A stretch of 36,932 bases of DNA from Planctomycetaceae bacterium (GCA_002709225.1 PAQH01000123.1:1-36932); one strand, 5' to 3'. Counted from the first letter of the stretch, positions 23,401-31,964 are shown. Numbers and translations are program-made. The notes: generated by a model not told the origin, from the letters alone.

Positions 23401-25987
23401 ACAAGCAGACGCCGCCAGGGCGATCGCCGGGCTGCTCAGTGGCAAACAGGATCGGCGAATCCAAAATGCCGCGTTCCATTCCGTATCAAGCGGCAACTTG
23501 CGCCAGGTCGTAGAGGAATTCACACGTTTGCCAACGCAGCAGCAATCACCCCTTACCTGGCATCAGCTACTGGAAACCACCGCCCGGAGGGCAGCTGCGG
23601 CGACAGTTCGTGATGTCGTTATCGCACGGCTTCCCGACATGTCTACGCTCGCCCAGGTGCAGGACGCGGCGCTCTGGCAGCTTGTTTTGAATGCCCTCGA
23701 TGCGCGTGTCGACAGCAGTGAAATTGCGGAGATGCTCGGGAATGCCCAGAAAACACAGAACGTTTTCCGCGCCGCGCTAATGACGCTCCAGGATTCCACC
23801 CGCGGAGAGCCCGAATACCGCGCCGCTTTCGCATTGCTGGGACGCGCCTTTGGGCCCTATTCTCGGCAGGTCCTTGCCAAAATGGACAAACGGGAGGAGT
23901 TCTCCGCGTCACGCCGCGCCGCGGCGCTCATCGATTTCGTCTCGCCGCGCTTTTCCCTAACTCTACAGCAAGCCGCCGTAGCTGCAGTCACTTCAACGGC
24001 CGCCAGGGAGGCGCCCGCGTTCCTGCTCGGCGCGTACGCCTCACTGAACGGGCAGCTGCGGGTTGATGTAATCGACGCGCTACTGAGCCAACGCGGTGGT
24101 CCAACAGCGCTGCTCGCGGCAGTTGACAGCCAACTCGTACGCGCCGAACACCTGAATGCCGGCCAGCGCAGCAAATTGCTGAGCAATGACGCTGCCACCG
24201 TACGCGACACCGCAACACGGCTACTGGGTGCCACAAGCAAGTCAAGCCGCGGTGCCATCGTGGCAGCACATCTGCCGGCGATCAAGCTACCCGGATCGAT
24301 CGAACAAGGACGCCTCGTGTTCCGGAAACGGTGTGCCTCTTGTCATCGTATGGAAGATCACGGGCACGTGGTCGGTCCGGACTTGACCGCGCTCACTAAC
24401 CGCGATCCCCAGTGGTTGGTAACCACAATTCTGGACCCCAACCAGAACGTCGATGCGCGCTATCTCGCGTGGACCGCAGTCACCAACACAGGTCGGAACA
24501 TGACCGGGATGATTGTCGAAGAAACCGCGACCACCATCCGCCTGCGAGAGGCTGGTGGAAAAGAACATCTCGTTCAGCGTAACGACCTTGACATCTTCCA
24601 GTCATCGCGCAAGTCCGTCATGCCAGAAGGTCTCGAACGCGAACTGTCACAGCAAGACTTGAGCGATGTGATCACCTACCTGACAAGCTTCGTTTCTCCA
24701 CTCAAAAAGTTCGCGGGGAATACACCGCAAGTGGTCACACCCGCGGCCTCGGGCGTGGTACGTCTCACCGCCGCCACGGCAGAAATCCGTGGCACCCATA
24801 TTCGGTTTGAATCGCCTCATGAAAATATCGGCTACTGGCACCATCAAGATGACACGATCACGTGGCGGATTGCCTTGCCGCAGTCGGGTCGGTTTGACCT
24901 CTATCTGGACGCAGCCTGTGATGAGCAGGCCGCCGGCAACTCGTTTCGAATCGACGGACTGGCCGAAGCCATTACGGGGAAGGTCGGAAGTACGGGCGGC
25001 TGGCAACACTACCGCCAATACCGGATAGGCACCGCGCAGCTGGCTGCCGGACGAAGTGTGATCACCGTACGCGCGGTGGGTCCTATTCAACGCGCCCTGT
25101 TCGATCTGCGCGAGCTGCAGTTAGTGCCTGTCGGACAAAAGGCCAACTTCCCCAGGAACAGTTCTCCCCGCACTTCTCTCCCGCGCCAGGCACATCAAAT
25201 CGCACCCTTCCTACTCGATGATGCGCAACCGGTCGACCGCCGGCAGCTGGTTATCGACCGGCGGCCGGGACTGGGTCCGGCCATCATCCGTCAGCTTGTC
25301 TCCGATCTCAAACCGGGAGATCTCAGCGAAGAGTACCGCCGCATCCCCTGGATCTGGCGGGTGGCCATCGCTGTTGCCAAACGAGACGACGGCGGCGAGA
25401 TCCGCGACCTCCTGGAAATGGCAGTCCCAGCCGCCAGCGAGCGATTGCGCGACTGGCAAGCTGTGGTACTAGGTGGCGGACTCATCAATGGAGCCACGCA
25501 AATTGGCGTCTGGCCGCAGCAACGACTCAACGAAATTCTCGTCGGACTACCCGCGGTGAAAGCCGTCTGGCCAGCAACCCTGGAAAAATCCTTGCAGATG
25601 TCTGAAGATCCTCGGATCCACGCGGGAACACGCTATGACGCGCTGCGCATGGTCGCCTTGCTGAAGCCCCCACACGCAATCTCTCATCTTCGTGACTACC
25701 TTGGTCCCGACACTCCAACCGAACTTCAGATGGGCGCCGTCAGCGGCTTGGTTGATGTGGATTCCCCCGGCTCCACCCAATTACTGATCGAGGCCCTGGA
25801 CCACCTCACAGGCCGGAATCGTCAGCTTGCCTTGGAAGGTCTATTGCGCACCGGCCCGCGCAGCGGCGCACTGGCAAAGCACATTTCATCGGGTCGCCTG
25901 ACGCTCACCGAAGACGAAACCCTGACCTTGCGGAACCACCCTCTGGGAGCCATTCGCAAACGCTTCGCGGCACTGAAACTTCGGTAG
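20459..25987 (+). CDS. 1842-residue fusion: neutral-ceramidase-like domain, PVC propeller, HEAT repeats, c-type cytochrome, carbohydrate-binding-like domain, HEAT repeats
   Basis: A single intact frame with a Sec signal (1-22). Residues about 25-460 resemble the neutral/alkaline ceramidase N-terminal domain: VGVSRVDITPDYPIRLNGFG, FTHSHC (H117, H119), YGCHCVTL (H218), SGDWAGYAAEMIE, LAGEVCVDYA (E370) and YIPSER (Y400), which fit the zinc ligands of that family. Residues about 474-840 are a PVC dehydrogenase-type propeller (FGPDGRLWVAEMNDYGHD, TGPDGALWIVDMYRYVIE). HEAT repeats span about 850-1275. A planctomycetal haem domain has C1292-AS-C1295-H1296. About 1440-1553 is a CBM6-like beta-sandwich, and helical repeats finish the chain. 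An envelope protein acting on an N-acyl amino lipid or glycolipid with coupled oxidation is possible, but that is inference. No ribosome-binding site is obvious; the signal peptide supports this start. Confidence 0.93.
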   Translation: MPKHLLATTMLLLLFSTHSTQASDLYQVGVSRVDITPDYPIRLNGFGNRRQESAGVSQQIYAKSLAITGTGDAAGATLVLVTLDSLGIRQTMVDEVARRLMTSHQLPAVNLVVTFTHSHCTPKVNGASDNIFSEPIPATHQQHIDRYTKELTDRITRAARQALDAMKPAHLEWAIGTVTFAKNRRTANGPVDHDLPMLVVRDKDSSQPRAVYVSYGCHCVTLSFNQISGDWAGYAAEMIERQFPGAVALVSIGAGSDQNPASGVTGDKVEVAAAQGLQIASEVQRLLAGELKRIAGPPRSIRRQIALPLQPPPTREQLVTRSKAGGAQGYNALTQLQRLDRGQQLVTEVDYPIQTWTFGDSLCMTFLAGEVCVDYANRLKRELNRERFWLNAYSNDFGCYIPSERLLAEGGYGGGAEMPYFALPSIFQSGLEQKIVAEVQSQVPESFHVPTGTQGVPAKSPQDSLRCMQTSTKLEVVLAAAEPDVTDPVAIDFGPDGRLWVAEMNDYGHDVYASFPPTSRVRWLRDTNADGYFESSGIFLDGLRFPTDVKVWRDGLLICDAPDILWARDRDQDGKADQVETLFTGFEVRNAQARVNSLRFGLDNWIYGAGGLFGGEITSSQTGETVDCRNRDFRLQVDTGVMQAISGRTQQGRCRNDWGDWFGCSNGALLTPITADDDYQQRNPYAALLPLQIFSTNAEALRLYPPDDLVTFELSGAPGRATAACGIGIYRDVTLGADFQDDAFTCEPVHQAVHRIDFQRSNATFVGRRGDGEKSREFLSSTDRWFRPVQVRTGPDGALWIVDMYRYVIEHSRWIPQSSLTELNIYAGQGRGRIYRVLPRRSVKKPTGRPLIPNLTALNNAQLAQHIDSSNGPTRDLAHQLLLWRQAKNAAPVLRRMVIDSQHPAARIQALAALDGLDELTPDDVQGGLQSEHSAVQRFAIKLSESWLDKNPALRNAVLQLTGTDNLRLRRQVALSLGASTQADAARAIAGLLSGKQDRRIQNAAFHSVSSGNLRQVVEEFTRLPTQQQSPLTWHQLLETTARRAAAATVRDVVIARLPDMSTLAQVQDAALWQLVLNALDARVDSSEIAEMLGNAQKTQNVFRAALMTLQDSTRGEPEYRAAFALLGRAFGPYSRQVLAKMDKREEFSASRRAAALIDFVSPRFSLTLQQAAVAAVTSTAAREAPAFLLGAYASLNGQLRVDVIDALLSQRGGPTALLAAVDSQLVRAEHLNAGQRSKLLSNDAATVRDTATRLLGATSKSSRGAIVAAHLPAIKLPGSIEQGRLVFRKRCASCHRMEDHGHVVGPDLTALTNRDPQWLVTTILDPNQNVDARYLAWTAVTNTGRNMTGMIVEETATTIRLREAGGKEHLVQRNDLDIFQSSRKSVMPEGLERELSQQDLSDVITYLTSFVSPLKKFAGNTPQVVTPAASGVVRLTAATAEIRGTHIRFESPHENIGYWHHQDDTITWRIALPQSGRFDLYLDAACDEQAAGNSFRIDGLAEAITGKVGSTGGWQHYRQYRIGTAQLAAGRSVITVRAVGPIQRALFDLRELQLVPVGQKANFPRNSSPRTSLPRQAHQIAPFLLDDAQPVDRRQLVIDRRPGLGPAIIRQLVSDLKPGDLSEEYRRIPWIWRVAIAVAKRDDGGEIRDLLEMAVPAASERLRDWQAVVLGGGLINGATQIGVWPQQRLNEILVGLPAVKAVWPATLEKSLQMSEDPRIHAGTRYDALRMVALLKPPHAISHLRDYLGPDTPTELQMGAVSGLVDVDSPGSTQLLIEALDHLTGRNRQLALEGLLRTGPRSGALAKHISSGRLTLTEDETLTLRNHPLGAIRKRFAALKLR

Positions 25988-26097
25988 CAACTTCCGCGAC
26001 GGTGCATTGCTCCTGCCATCCAACAGATCGGGGCAGGTGCCGACACGCTCGGCAAGCGGCATCAGGAGAACTGTTAGACGACCACTGCCATGTCTGT

Positions 26098-27216
26098 TTA
26101 GGGCGCGAGAACGGCTTCCATCAGGCCAATCTTCTGGTGACGAGGCGGCTGGTTGTCTTCGCCAGCGTACCAAGTGCGAACACGATTGTTGACGAAGATC
26201 AGCTGACTGGCGTGGACCGAATGGTTCGCACCGCCACCCGCGGATCCAAAATTTCCCGGTGGCGGGGGTCCCAACACAGGGCGACCGTTGTTCAGTTGTC
26301 GAAAATGGAACCCGTCATCACTGACCGCCGAATATGTTTTCCACTCGTTGCCAACGTCACCACAGTAGAGCAGGAAATAGCGGCTGCCATCAAAATGAAC
26401 GCTGGGACCCAACTGTCCCTGGTTGCCGCCGCGCAAGCCCGAAATGGGTTGACCATCGAAGAGGCGTTTCCAATGGATACCATCGGAACTCTCGGCCATT
26501 GCCAGACGATGACTGCCGTTGTAGGCCCCATACCACATGCGGAAAACGTGACGCTCTCCCTGTGCGATCTGCAGGATATGCATGCCGGTGACTTGCAGGC
26601 TATCCACGCTACCCTTTTTCCCCAGCGGCATGACCGGCCGGCCCCCATTTTCGCGTTTCCAATGTACGCCGTCGAGGCTGCTGGCCAGACACATCTGCTC
26701 AACCCGGACGTGCTGCGGAGCAATACCCAGGTCTTTCCCCGAGCGGCCGTCGATCGCTCCGTACCACATCAGAAAACGCTTGCCGACTTTGAGTACGTAG
26801 GGATGGGACAAACCTCGGTGATCCGCACTGTCGGCCGCTCCCAAACCAAGCACCGGGCGGCCTTCATTCAGCATTGTCCAATGCACACCGTCGCGGCTCG
26901 TCGCGCCCCCAATTTGTTCGATGACCTTATAAGGATACGCACTGTCGGTTGTGAGCTGGCCGCCAGTGAACCACATCCAGTAAGTCATTCCGTCGTAGAG
27001 CACTGTCGGAGAGCCGATATAGCGATCGTTCCAGCTGCCGGCCCGACCAGTGCCGATGCAGGCGCCCTTTCCGGCAGAACCGTCCACGCGACGAAAAGTA
27101 GCCTGCTCCAGTTGTCGCACCGAGGGGACCTCAGCTGCGCGCGAAGCGATGTATCCGATCAGCAGTTGCAGGCCGACACCGATCGGTAAGAAAGAACGCC
27201 ACCTGGTTCTGTGCAT
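26098..27216 (-). CDS. Secreted five-bladed beta-propeller, glycosidase-like
   Basis: This encodes 372 residues starting with a basic n-region and hydrophobic core (RWRSFLPIGVGLQLLIGYIA). An AAGGA sequence lies just upstream of the ATG at 27216. Regular blade motifs follow: GSPTVLYDGMTYWMWFTGG, ATSRDGVHWTMLNEGRPVL, SHPYVLKVGKRFLMWYGA, ASSLDGVHWKRENGG, ESSDGIHWKRLFDGQP and SDDGFHFRQLNNG. The repeated S-x-DG-x-HW signature marks the GH32/GH43/GH130-like propeller superfamily. Catalytic residues cannot be fixed from the sequence, and some members of this group bind rather than cleave sugars. It converges with the giant fusion gene. The long plus-strand open frame over 26002-27189 is its shadow. 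Confidence 0.85.
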   Translation of the reverse strand: MHRTRWRSFLPIGVGLQLLIGYIASRAAEVPSVRQLEQATFRRVDGSAGKGACIGTGRAGSWNDRYIGSPTVLYDGMTYWMWFTGGQLTTDSAYPYKVIEQIGGATSRDGVHWTMLNEGRPVLGLGAADSADHRGLSHPYVLKVGKRFLMWYGAIDGRSGKDLGIAPQHVRVEQMCLASSLDGVHWKRENGGRPVMPLGKKGSVDSLQVTGMHILQIAQGERHVFRMWYGAYNGSHRLAMAESSDGIHWKRLFDGQPISGLRGGNQGQLGPSVHFDGSRYFLLYCGDVGNEWKTYSAVSDDGFHFRQLNNGRPVLGPPPPGNFGSAGGGANHSVHASQLIFVNNRVRTWYAGEDNQPPRHQKIGLMEAVLAP

Positions 27217-27689
27217 CGCGAGGATTCCTTATGGATCGCGTGGCTGCTATTGTTTGGTCACAATTTTACCGTTCACACCACTCACAAATCGCAGGAAGGG
27301 CGCAATGGTGGCCGCGGCAAGTCCACCCGACATGACCGCTGTCGGGGAACCTTCCGCAGCGCATTATAGGAGGATTTCGATATCAAATCGTCACCTGTCA
27401 ATCCAGCGGGTGCGGACCTATCTCGGCGCAGCCCCCCGCACAAGCTGCCTGGGGAGATGTTCGCCGGGCCACTGGCTGGCAAAGGAACTTCATCTCGGCG
27501 GGGCTGGCTGGTTCTAGGTGGCCGGTTCTCCTGTAGGTTAATGGGCAGGCTCATTTTCGTTGTCGGTCAAGCCATAAAAGGGACTCCCTGCCCAGAGACT
27601 CTGTGGATGGATCCCGTAGACTTGGTAAAGTGCCTCTGTTCACCACCAACTGGCTCCTCCAACACGTGGACCACGACCTCATGTCCAGC
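27217..27689. other. Spacer with no convincing gene
   Basis: This stretch lies between the starts of a minus-strand propeller gene and a plus-strand peptidase-like gene, so it must hold both promoters. An AGGAGG-like sequence near 27368-27373 is not followed by a credible gene. Short open frames on both strands are Arg/Pro/Ser-rich and look like noise. In-frame codons from 27603 could extend the next gene upstream. Confidence 0.4.
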
Positions 27690-29039
27690 ATGTCGACGAC
27701 GCCCGATATTTCGTATTGCACCAAGCGGACCCACACGAGCCGTGCTCCAAGCTCACTACTGATGTGTTGCGCGATTTCCTTGTGCGGCGGCACCACACCC
27801 GCCTCTGCCACAACGCCACAAGCGTCTCCATTCGACTGGTCCACGGTCGACTCACAACCGGAACAAGCCGCGCACATCCTGCGGCAGCTGCGCCGCTGGC
27901 GCCAACCAGATCGGGCTGGCAGCAAGAAACACTTGCGGGTGGTCTATTTCCATCCACAAGACCGAAAACCGCTCAAGAACCACGTCGATCGCTGGCACCA
28001 AATTATGGCCGATATACGTCAGTTCTATCGTGACGAGATGCGCAAGCTAGGGTATGGAAACATCACACTCGTACTCGAACAGGAGCAGGGCAAACTCAAA
28101 CTGCATGAGGTGCAAGGTAGCGCTAAAGACGATGGCAGCTACTCCTATCGCTCAGGCAATCGAATCTACAATGAAGTCGCTAAAGTACTCGCCCAGAAAG
28201 GAATCGACGCGCAGCGCGAAACACTCCTGATCGTCTGTGGACTTTCTCGTAGCGAGGACAACAAGGTCACCATCTACTCACCGTACTACGGAATGGGTGC
28301 CGACCACACGCGAGGAATCTGCTTTGTGGCGGACTCAGATTGGCTCACGATCGCAGGGCTCAAACCGGACCCACAGGGTCTGGTGCTGCAGGTTAAAGAG
28401 CACCGTGGGTACGAGCCTTTTAGTTTGGCGCGGTTCAATACCACGTACATCGGGGGAACGATCCATGAACTGGGTCATGGCTTGTCACTGCCCCATAACC
28501 ACGCCACTCGACGGGAAGCGAAACGCGGTACCGCGTTGATGGGCGCCGGCAACTATACCTATCGCCAGGAATGGCGCCGAGAAGGCACAGGCTCCTTCCT
28601 CACCCCTGCGCATGCGATCCGACTCTTGGTTCATCCACTCTTCAGCGGGACCGCCCAGCAGGCCAATCACTCGCCCGCGTTACAATTGACATCATTGCAA
28701 GTATCTTTTCACGAAAACCAAATCCACGTTCGCGGAACCCTGCAAGCGGAGATTCCAGCGGTGGCGATGATCGCCTACAACGACCGCGAAAACCCGGGTC
28801 AAAAAGGATACCAGGTCAATAACGATTACGACGCCACGACCTGGTCATCGGTCGTCACCCCACAACAGGAATTCTGGATTCGAGTTGGCGACCTCCAGGA
28901 TGGAAACCATCAATTGCGTCTTGTCGGCGTACATGCCAACGGGTCAGTGGTCACCCATCGCTTGCATTACACGATGACGGATGGGATTCCCGATTTCGAT
29001 CGCACCAACCAAGACATCGCCAACATCACCACGCCCTAA
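27690..29039 (+). CDS. Secreted zinc-metallopeptidase-like protein with a metzincin-type motif
   Basis: The frame opens with an ATG at 27603. I use the in-frame ATG at 27690, which puts the hydrophobic stretch SSLLMCCAISLCGG in the usual signal-peptide position, but the start is uncertain. The product is then 449 residues. A zinc site reads HELGHGLSLPH (H259, E260, H263, H269), matching HExxHxxxxxH of metzincins except that Ser stands where the conserved Gly usually is. ALMGAGNYTY about ten residues later could supply the Met-turn. The N-terminal half (LRVVYFHPQDRKPLK, HQIMADIRQFYRDEM) looks like the substrate-side subdomain. The C-terminal part is a beta-sandwich. Peptidase activity is likely but unproven. 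The stop overlaps the frame of the next gene (TAATG). Confidence 0.8.
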   Translation: MSTTPDISYCTKRTHTSRAPSSLLMCCAISLCGGTTPASATTPQASPFDWSTVDSQPEQAAHILRQLRRWRQPDRAGSKKHLRVVYFHPQDRKPLKNHVDRWHQIMADIRQFYRDEMRKLGYGNITLVLEQEQGKLKLHEVQGSAKDDGSYSYRSGNRIYNEVAKVLAQKGIDAQRETLLIVCGLSRSEDNKVTIYSPYYGMGADHTRGICFVADSDWLTIAGLKPDPQGLVLQVKEHRGYEPFSLARFNTTYIGGTIHELGHGLSLPHNHATRREAKRGTALMGAGNYTYRQEWRREGTGSFLTPAHAIRLLVHPLFSGTAQQANHSPALQLTSLQVSFHENQIHVRGTLQAEIPAVAMIAYNDRENPGQKGYQVNNDYDATTWSSVVTPQQEFWIRVGDLQDGNHQLRLVGVHANGSVVTHRLHYTMTDGIPDFDRTNQDIANITTP

Positions 29040-29191
29040 TGTGCGTGCATCATCCCCTCCTAAATAAACCGATAAGTCGTATTTTCGCAGTAAACCATTG
29101 CAGCCATTCCCCTGTTATCCCCATATCTGTTTACCGCGCTGGGGAACCACGGACTTCTGAGCCAGTACCGCACATCGACAGGATCTATTGG

Positions 29192-31072
29192 ATGGGCCGA
29201 CTCGTCATCATCACGACTCTCGCGGCGCTACTGATCGACCTACAGGCAATCGCGCAAACGCAACAGAACGGGCGCATCCAGAACGAACGCATCATTGTTC
29301 AGGAGACCCTGACGCTGCGGGGAACGCTGGCTGCGATCAGACCGGGCCATCTGAGCCTGAAAGACGATAACGGGAAAATCTGGAATGTTCTGGTCCCGCC
29401 ACCGGGTCGTGACGTGGTGACATTGGCGAGTGGCCAGCGACTCCGTTTTCCCGCGGATGTACAAATCGTGGGAAGCTACCCGGTCACAGAACTGCAAACG
29501 GGACAGATCTTGCGCTTCCAGGGCGACGTCAATCGTTTGGGAAAGACGCAAGGCCCCCTCCAGGCGATCCAACTCGTCAGCGACCAAACGGTCACCATTG
29601 GCATCAAGGTCCTGCAGGCGGCGGACAAAGCCAACGCATATTCAAAATGCGAAATCGTGGGCAACTTTCTCCGTAGCGCGAAAGGCCGGCTGTTCGTGCG
29701 GATTCCGCCTAAGAATGGGTTTACGCGGCGATCGACCCTTTCTTTTGCGGTCGCCGACGACCTCAGGGCGGAGCTGCGCACTACCGACCCGGGTCGAGCG
29801 CGGGCCGGAGCCAAAGTGATCCAACTGGAAGTCGTCCGACTGAATACGAAGGACCTGGTTGCCAAAACGCTGCGCGTGGAAGTCAACGCGCAGACCAGTC
29901 GGGCGGAAACACTCGATGAACGACTGAACAACAAGTACAGCAATTTATCCGACGCCAAGCGGCAACCCCGTGTAATACGGTCGCCACGCTTCACCTTCAT
30001 GACAGATATTTCAGACCGGCAAGCACGGATCCTGCTCGATAAGCTCGAAACCATGGCCACCTTGCTCACCAGGTACTTCGGACGTGGTCCCAAGTACCAG
30101 GTGGAAGGATTTATTGTGAACGACCTGAGTGTCTGGCCAGAGGGTGTCCTCACGGAACCGGCCGGAGTTGCCAAGATTCGAGAAGGGGCTGGGATTTGTT
30201 TCACCAGTTCACTCGGGAACCAGCGTCGCGCCAAACTGTACGCCTGCGACGACCAGGGGGTGATCCAACACGAGTGTACACATGGATTCTGCAGTCTTAC
30301 TTTTGGCTCCACGGGCCCTACCTGGCTGGCGGAAGGGATCGCAGAACTGGGCCAATACTGGCGATTGGGACAAACGGCGGTCGATATCAACCCCCGGGTA
30401 CTGACATATCTGCAACAAGCCAAACCGAAAAAGAAACTGCTGGAGATTGCCGTACCCGGCAACGTCCCAGCCGGGGATTGGCGCGACTACGCCTGGCGGT
30501 GGGCGCTGTGCCACATGCTGGCCCACAACCCCAACTACGCGACGCGCTTCAAGCCGTTGGCGATTTCCTTGATGCAGGGCACCCAAGGCGTCAGTTTTAG
30601 CAGCGTCTACGGCCCACTGGCGCCGCAAATCTCCTTCGAATACCGCCTGTTCCTGCAGCACATGGAGTTGGGATATCGGGCTGACTTGTGCGCGTGGCAA
30701 TGGAACAACAAGTTCAGAATTCTCAAGTCACAACAACGCGCGCAGGCCAAGATCAAGGCGAGGTACAGCTGGCAAGCCAGTGGCGTCACGCTGCAACAAG
30801 GAACCTCGTATGACCTGGCAGCCACTGGCACCTGGGCGCTCGAGCAAGACGGCAGCCGCTACGACGCCGACGGCGACGACACGGGGCGCGGCGCACTTGT
30901 TGGTTGTGTGTTTCGCGATTATCGGCTTTCGTCCGTCATGAAGCTGGGAAAGTCCGCCACCTTCCGCGCCCCCTCAGACGGACAACTGTTTCTGCGCTGC
31001 CAGGACAACTTGAACGCCTTGGGCGATAATGCGGGTGAGATCGTCGTGCATCTACGACGTTCACCGCGGTGA
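29192..31072 (+). CDS. Secreted HExxH peptidase-like protein with a LecA/PA-IL-like C-terminal domain
   Basis: The frame opens at 29039, overlapping the previous stop, but the ATG at 29192 gives a clean signal peptide (MGRLVIITTLAALLIDLQAI) and has AGGA about nine bases upstream. The product is 626 residues. The N-terminal half (about 40-255) is beta-rich (LTLRGTLAAIRPGHLSLKDD). The middle carries a gluzincin-like site H360-E361-CT-H364 followed by WLAEGIAE with E381 as probable third zinc ligand, as in DUF1570/peptidase-MA-like proteins. The last about 100 residues (TSYDLAATGTWALEQDG, LFLRCQDNLNALGDNAGE) resemble the calcium-dependent galactose-lectin PA-IL fold. A secreted protease tethered to sugar is a reasonable inference. 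It probably shares a transcript with the preceding peptidase-like gene. Confidence 0.82.
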   Translation: MGRLVIITTLAALLIDLQAIAQTQQNGRIQNERIIVQETLTLRGTLAAIRPGHLSLKDDNGKIWNVLVPPPGRDVVTLASGQRLRFPADVQIVGSYPVTELQTGQILRFQGDVNRLGKTQGPLQAIQLVSDQTVTIGIKVLQAADKANAYSKCEIVGNFLRSAKGRLFVRIPPKNGFTRRSTLSFAVADDLRAELRTTDPGRARAGAKVIQLEVVRLNTKDLVAKTLRVEVNAQTSRAETLDERLNNKYSNLSDAKRQPRVIRSPRFTFMTDISDRQARILLDKLETMATLLTRYFGRGPKYQVEGFIVNDLSVWPEGVLTEPAGVAKIREGAGICFTSSLGNQRRAKLYACDDQGVIQHECTHGFCSLTFGSTGPTWLAEGIAELGQYWRLGQTAVDINPRVLTYLQQAKPKKKLLEIAVPGNVPAGDWRDYAWRWALCHMLAHNPNYATRFKPLAISLMQGTQGVSFSSVYGPLAPQISFEYRLFLQHMELGYRADLCAWQWNNKFRILKSQQRAQAKIKARYSWQASGVTLQQGTSYDLAATGTWALEQDGSRYDADGDDTGRGALVGCVFRDYRLSSVMKLGKSATFRAPSDGQLFLRCQDNLNALGDNAGEIVVHLRRSPR

Positions 31073-31237
31073 ATGATCATGCCGCAGACAACCACGATGT
31101 GGCACAACCGTGAAGCGACGCAGTCGCCTGTACTCACCGAGGGTGACAATCAGCCACAAGAACGTTACGGTATACGAACACTGATTTGGACCGGATACGT
31201 CGAAACACACCAGTAATACCGAGAGGAACAATCTCGC

Positions 31238-31492
31238 ATGAGTTCCGCAGATCGAGTCGATAACCACCTCGTTAAATCCATCCTGGTCACTTTGTTCTGT
31301 TGTCTGCCCTTTGGCATTATCGCAATTGTGCATGCGGCGAGCGGCGATGGAAAAGTTGCCAGCGGCGATGTGGCGGGGGCCCAAGAGGCGGCCAAGAAGG
31401 CCAATTACTGGGACAACATCTCCTTACGGTTGGGCATACTCGCAATATTGCTCTCTGTCGCAATTAACCTTCTGCCGCTGTTCTTGATGTAA
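31238..31492 (+). CDS. CD225/dispanin family membrane protein
   Basis: This encodes 84 residues with the CD225 pattern: a first hydrophobic segment (about 13-33, VKSILVTLFCCLPFGIIAIV), an Ala/Gly/Lys-rich cytoplasmic loop (GDVAGAQEAAKKANYW) and a second membrane helix (about 62-83). The double cysteine and the AQEAAKKAN-type loop are family hallmarks. An AGAGG sequence lies about ten bases upstream of the ATG. Bacterial dispanins have no settled function; eukaryotic relatives (IFITM) alter membrane fusion. It is followed four bases later by a DUF2752 gene, a frequent bacterial pairing, so both probably form one unit. Confidence 0.9.
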   Translation: MSSADRVDNHLVKSILVTLFCCLPFGIIAIVHAASGDGKVASGDVAGAQEAAKKANYWDNISLRLGILAILLSVAINLLPLFLM

Positions 31493-31496
31493 CTCC

Positions 31497-31964
31497 ATGG
31501 CAACGCGGAAATGGCAACACCCCCGCGCTGATGAACGTGTCTCGGCTGCGCTTCGCAGCAAGTGCGGTCATTTGCTCGCGACCGTCGTTGCCGCGTTGTA
31601 TGCGGCTGCCCTGTTTGTGTGGCCGCCGGCGGAAGTTTCCTGCTTTCCCAAGTGTCTGTTCTTCACCGCGACCAACCTATACTGTCCGGGGTGCGGTGGG
31701 CAGCGGGCTGTACATGCCTTGCTCCACATGCACCTGAGGTACGCCCTGCGCTGCAATCTGCTCACCATGAGTGCGCTACCCTTCTTGGCGGTAGCCTATG
31801 ATCGCTGGACGACGCGAGTCTGGTACTCGGCGACACCCGCACCGCGACGACCTGATCCCAAAGCCATTTGGTCACTGCTCGGATTCATCATTCTCTTCTG
31901 GGTCTTGAGAAACATTGGACATTTTCCCTTTACCATGCTGGCCCCAGCGAGCGTACCGACGTGA
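31497..31964 (+). CDS. DUF2752 membrane protein
   Basis: This encodes 155 residues. Its centre is the DUF2752 signature CPGCGGQRAVHALLHMHL, containing the CPxCGxxR motif, preceded by a membrane helix (LLATVVAALYAAALFVW) and followed by two more (MSALPFLAVAYD, IWSLLGFIILFWVLRNI). The family is small, integral to the membrane and without an established biochemical role; the two cysteines of the motif are its most conserved residues. It starts four bases after the CD225 gene, and the same two families sit side by side in many bacterial genomes. Confidence 0.9.
   Translation: MATRKWQHPRADERVSAALRSKCGHLLATVVAALYAAALFVWPPAEVSCFPKCLFFTATNLYCPGCGGQRAVHALLHMHLRYALRCNLLTMSALPFLAVAYDRWTTRVWYSATPAPRRPDPKAIWSLLGFIILFWVLRNIGHFPFTMLAPASVPT

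Noticed and set aside
26002..27189. 395-codon open frame on the plus strand
   Set aside because: The minus strand over the same bases encodes a signal peptide and regular propeller blade motifs; the plus-strand product shows no recognisable structure.
29476..30462. 328-codon minus-strand open frame
   Set aside because: Ser/Arg/Thr-rich shadow of the HExxH peptidase-like gene.
31060..31073. Perfect 14-bp palindrome TTCACCGCGGTGAA at a stop codon
   Set aside because: It includes the last codons and stop of the peptidase-like gene, has no loop and no following T-run; probably coincidental.
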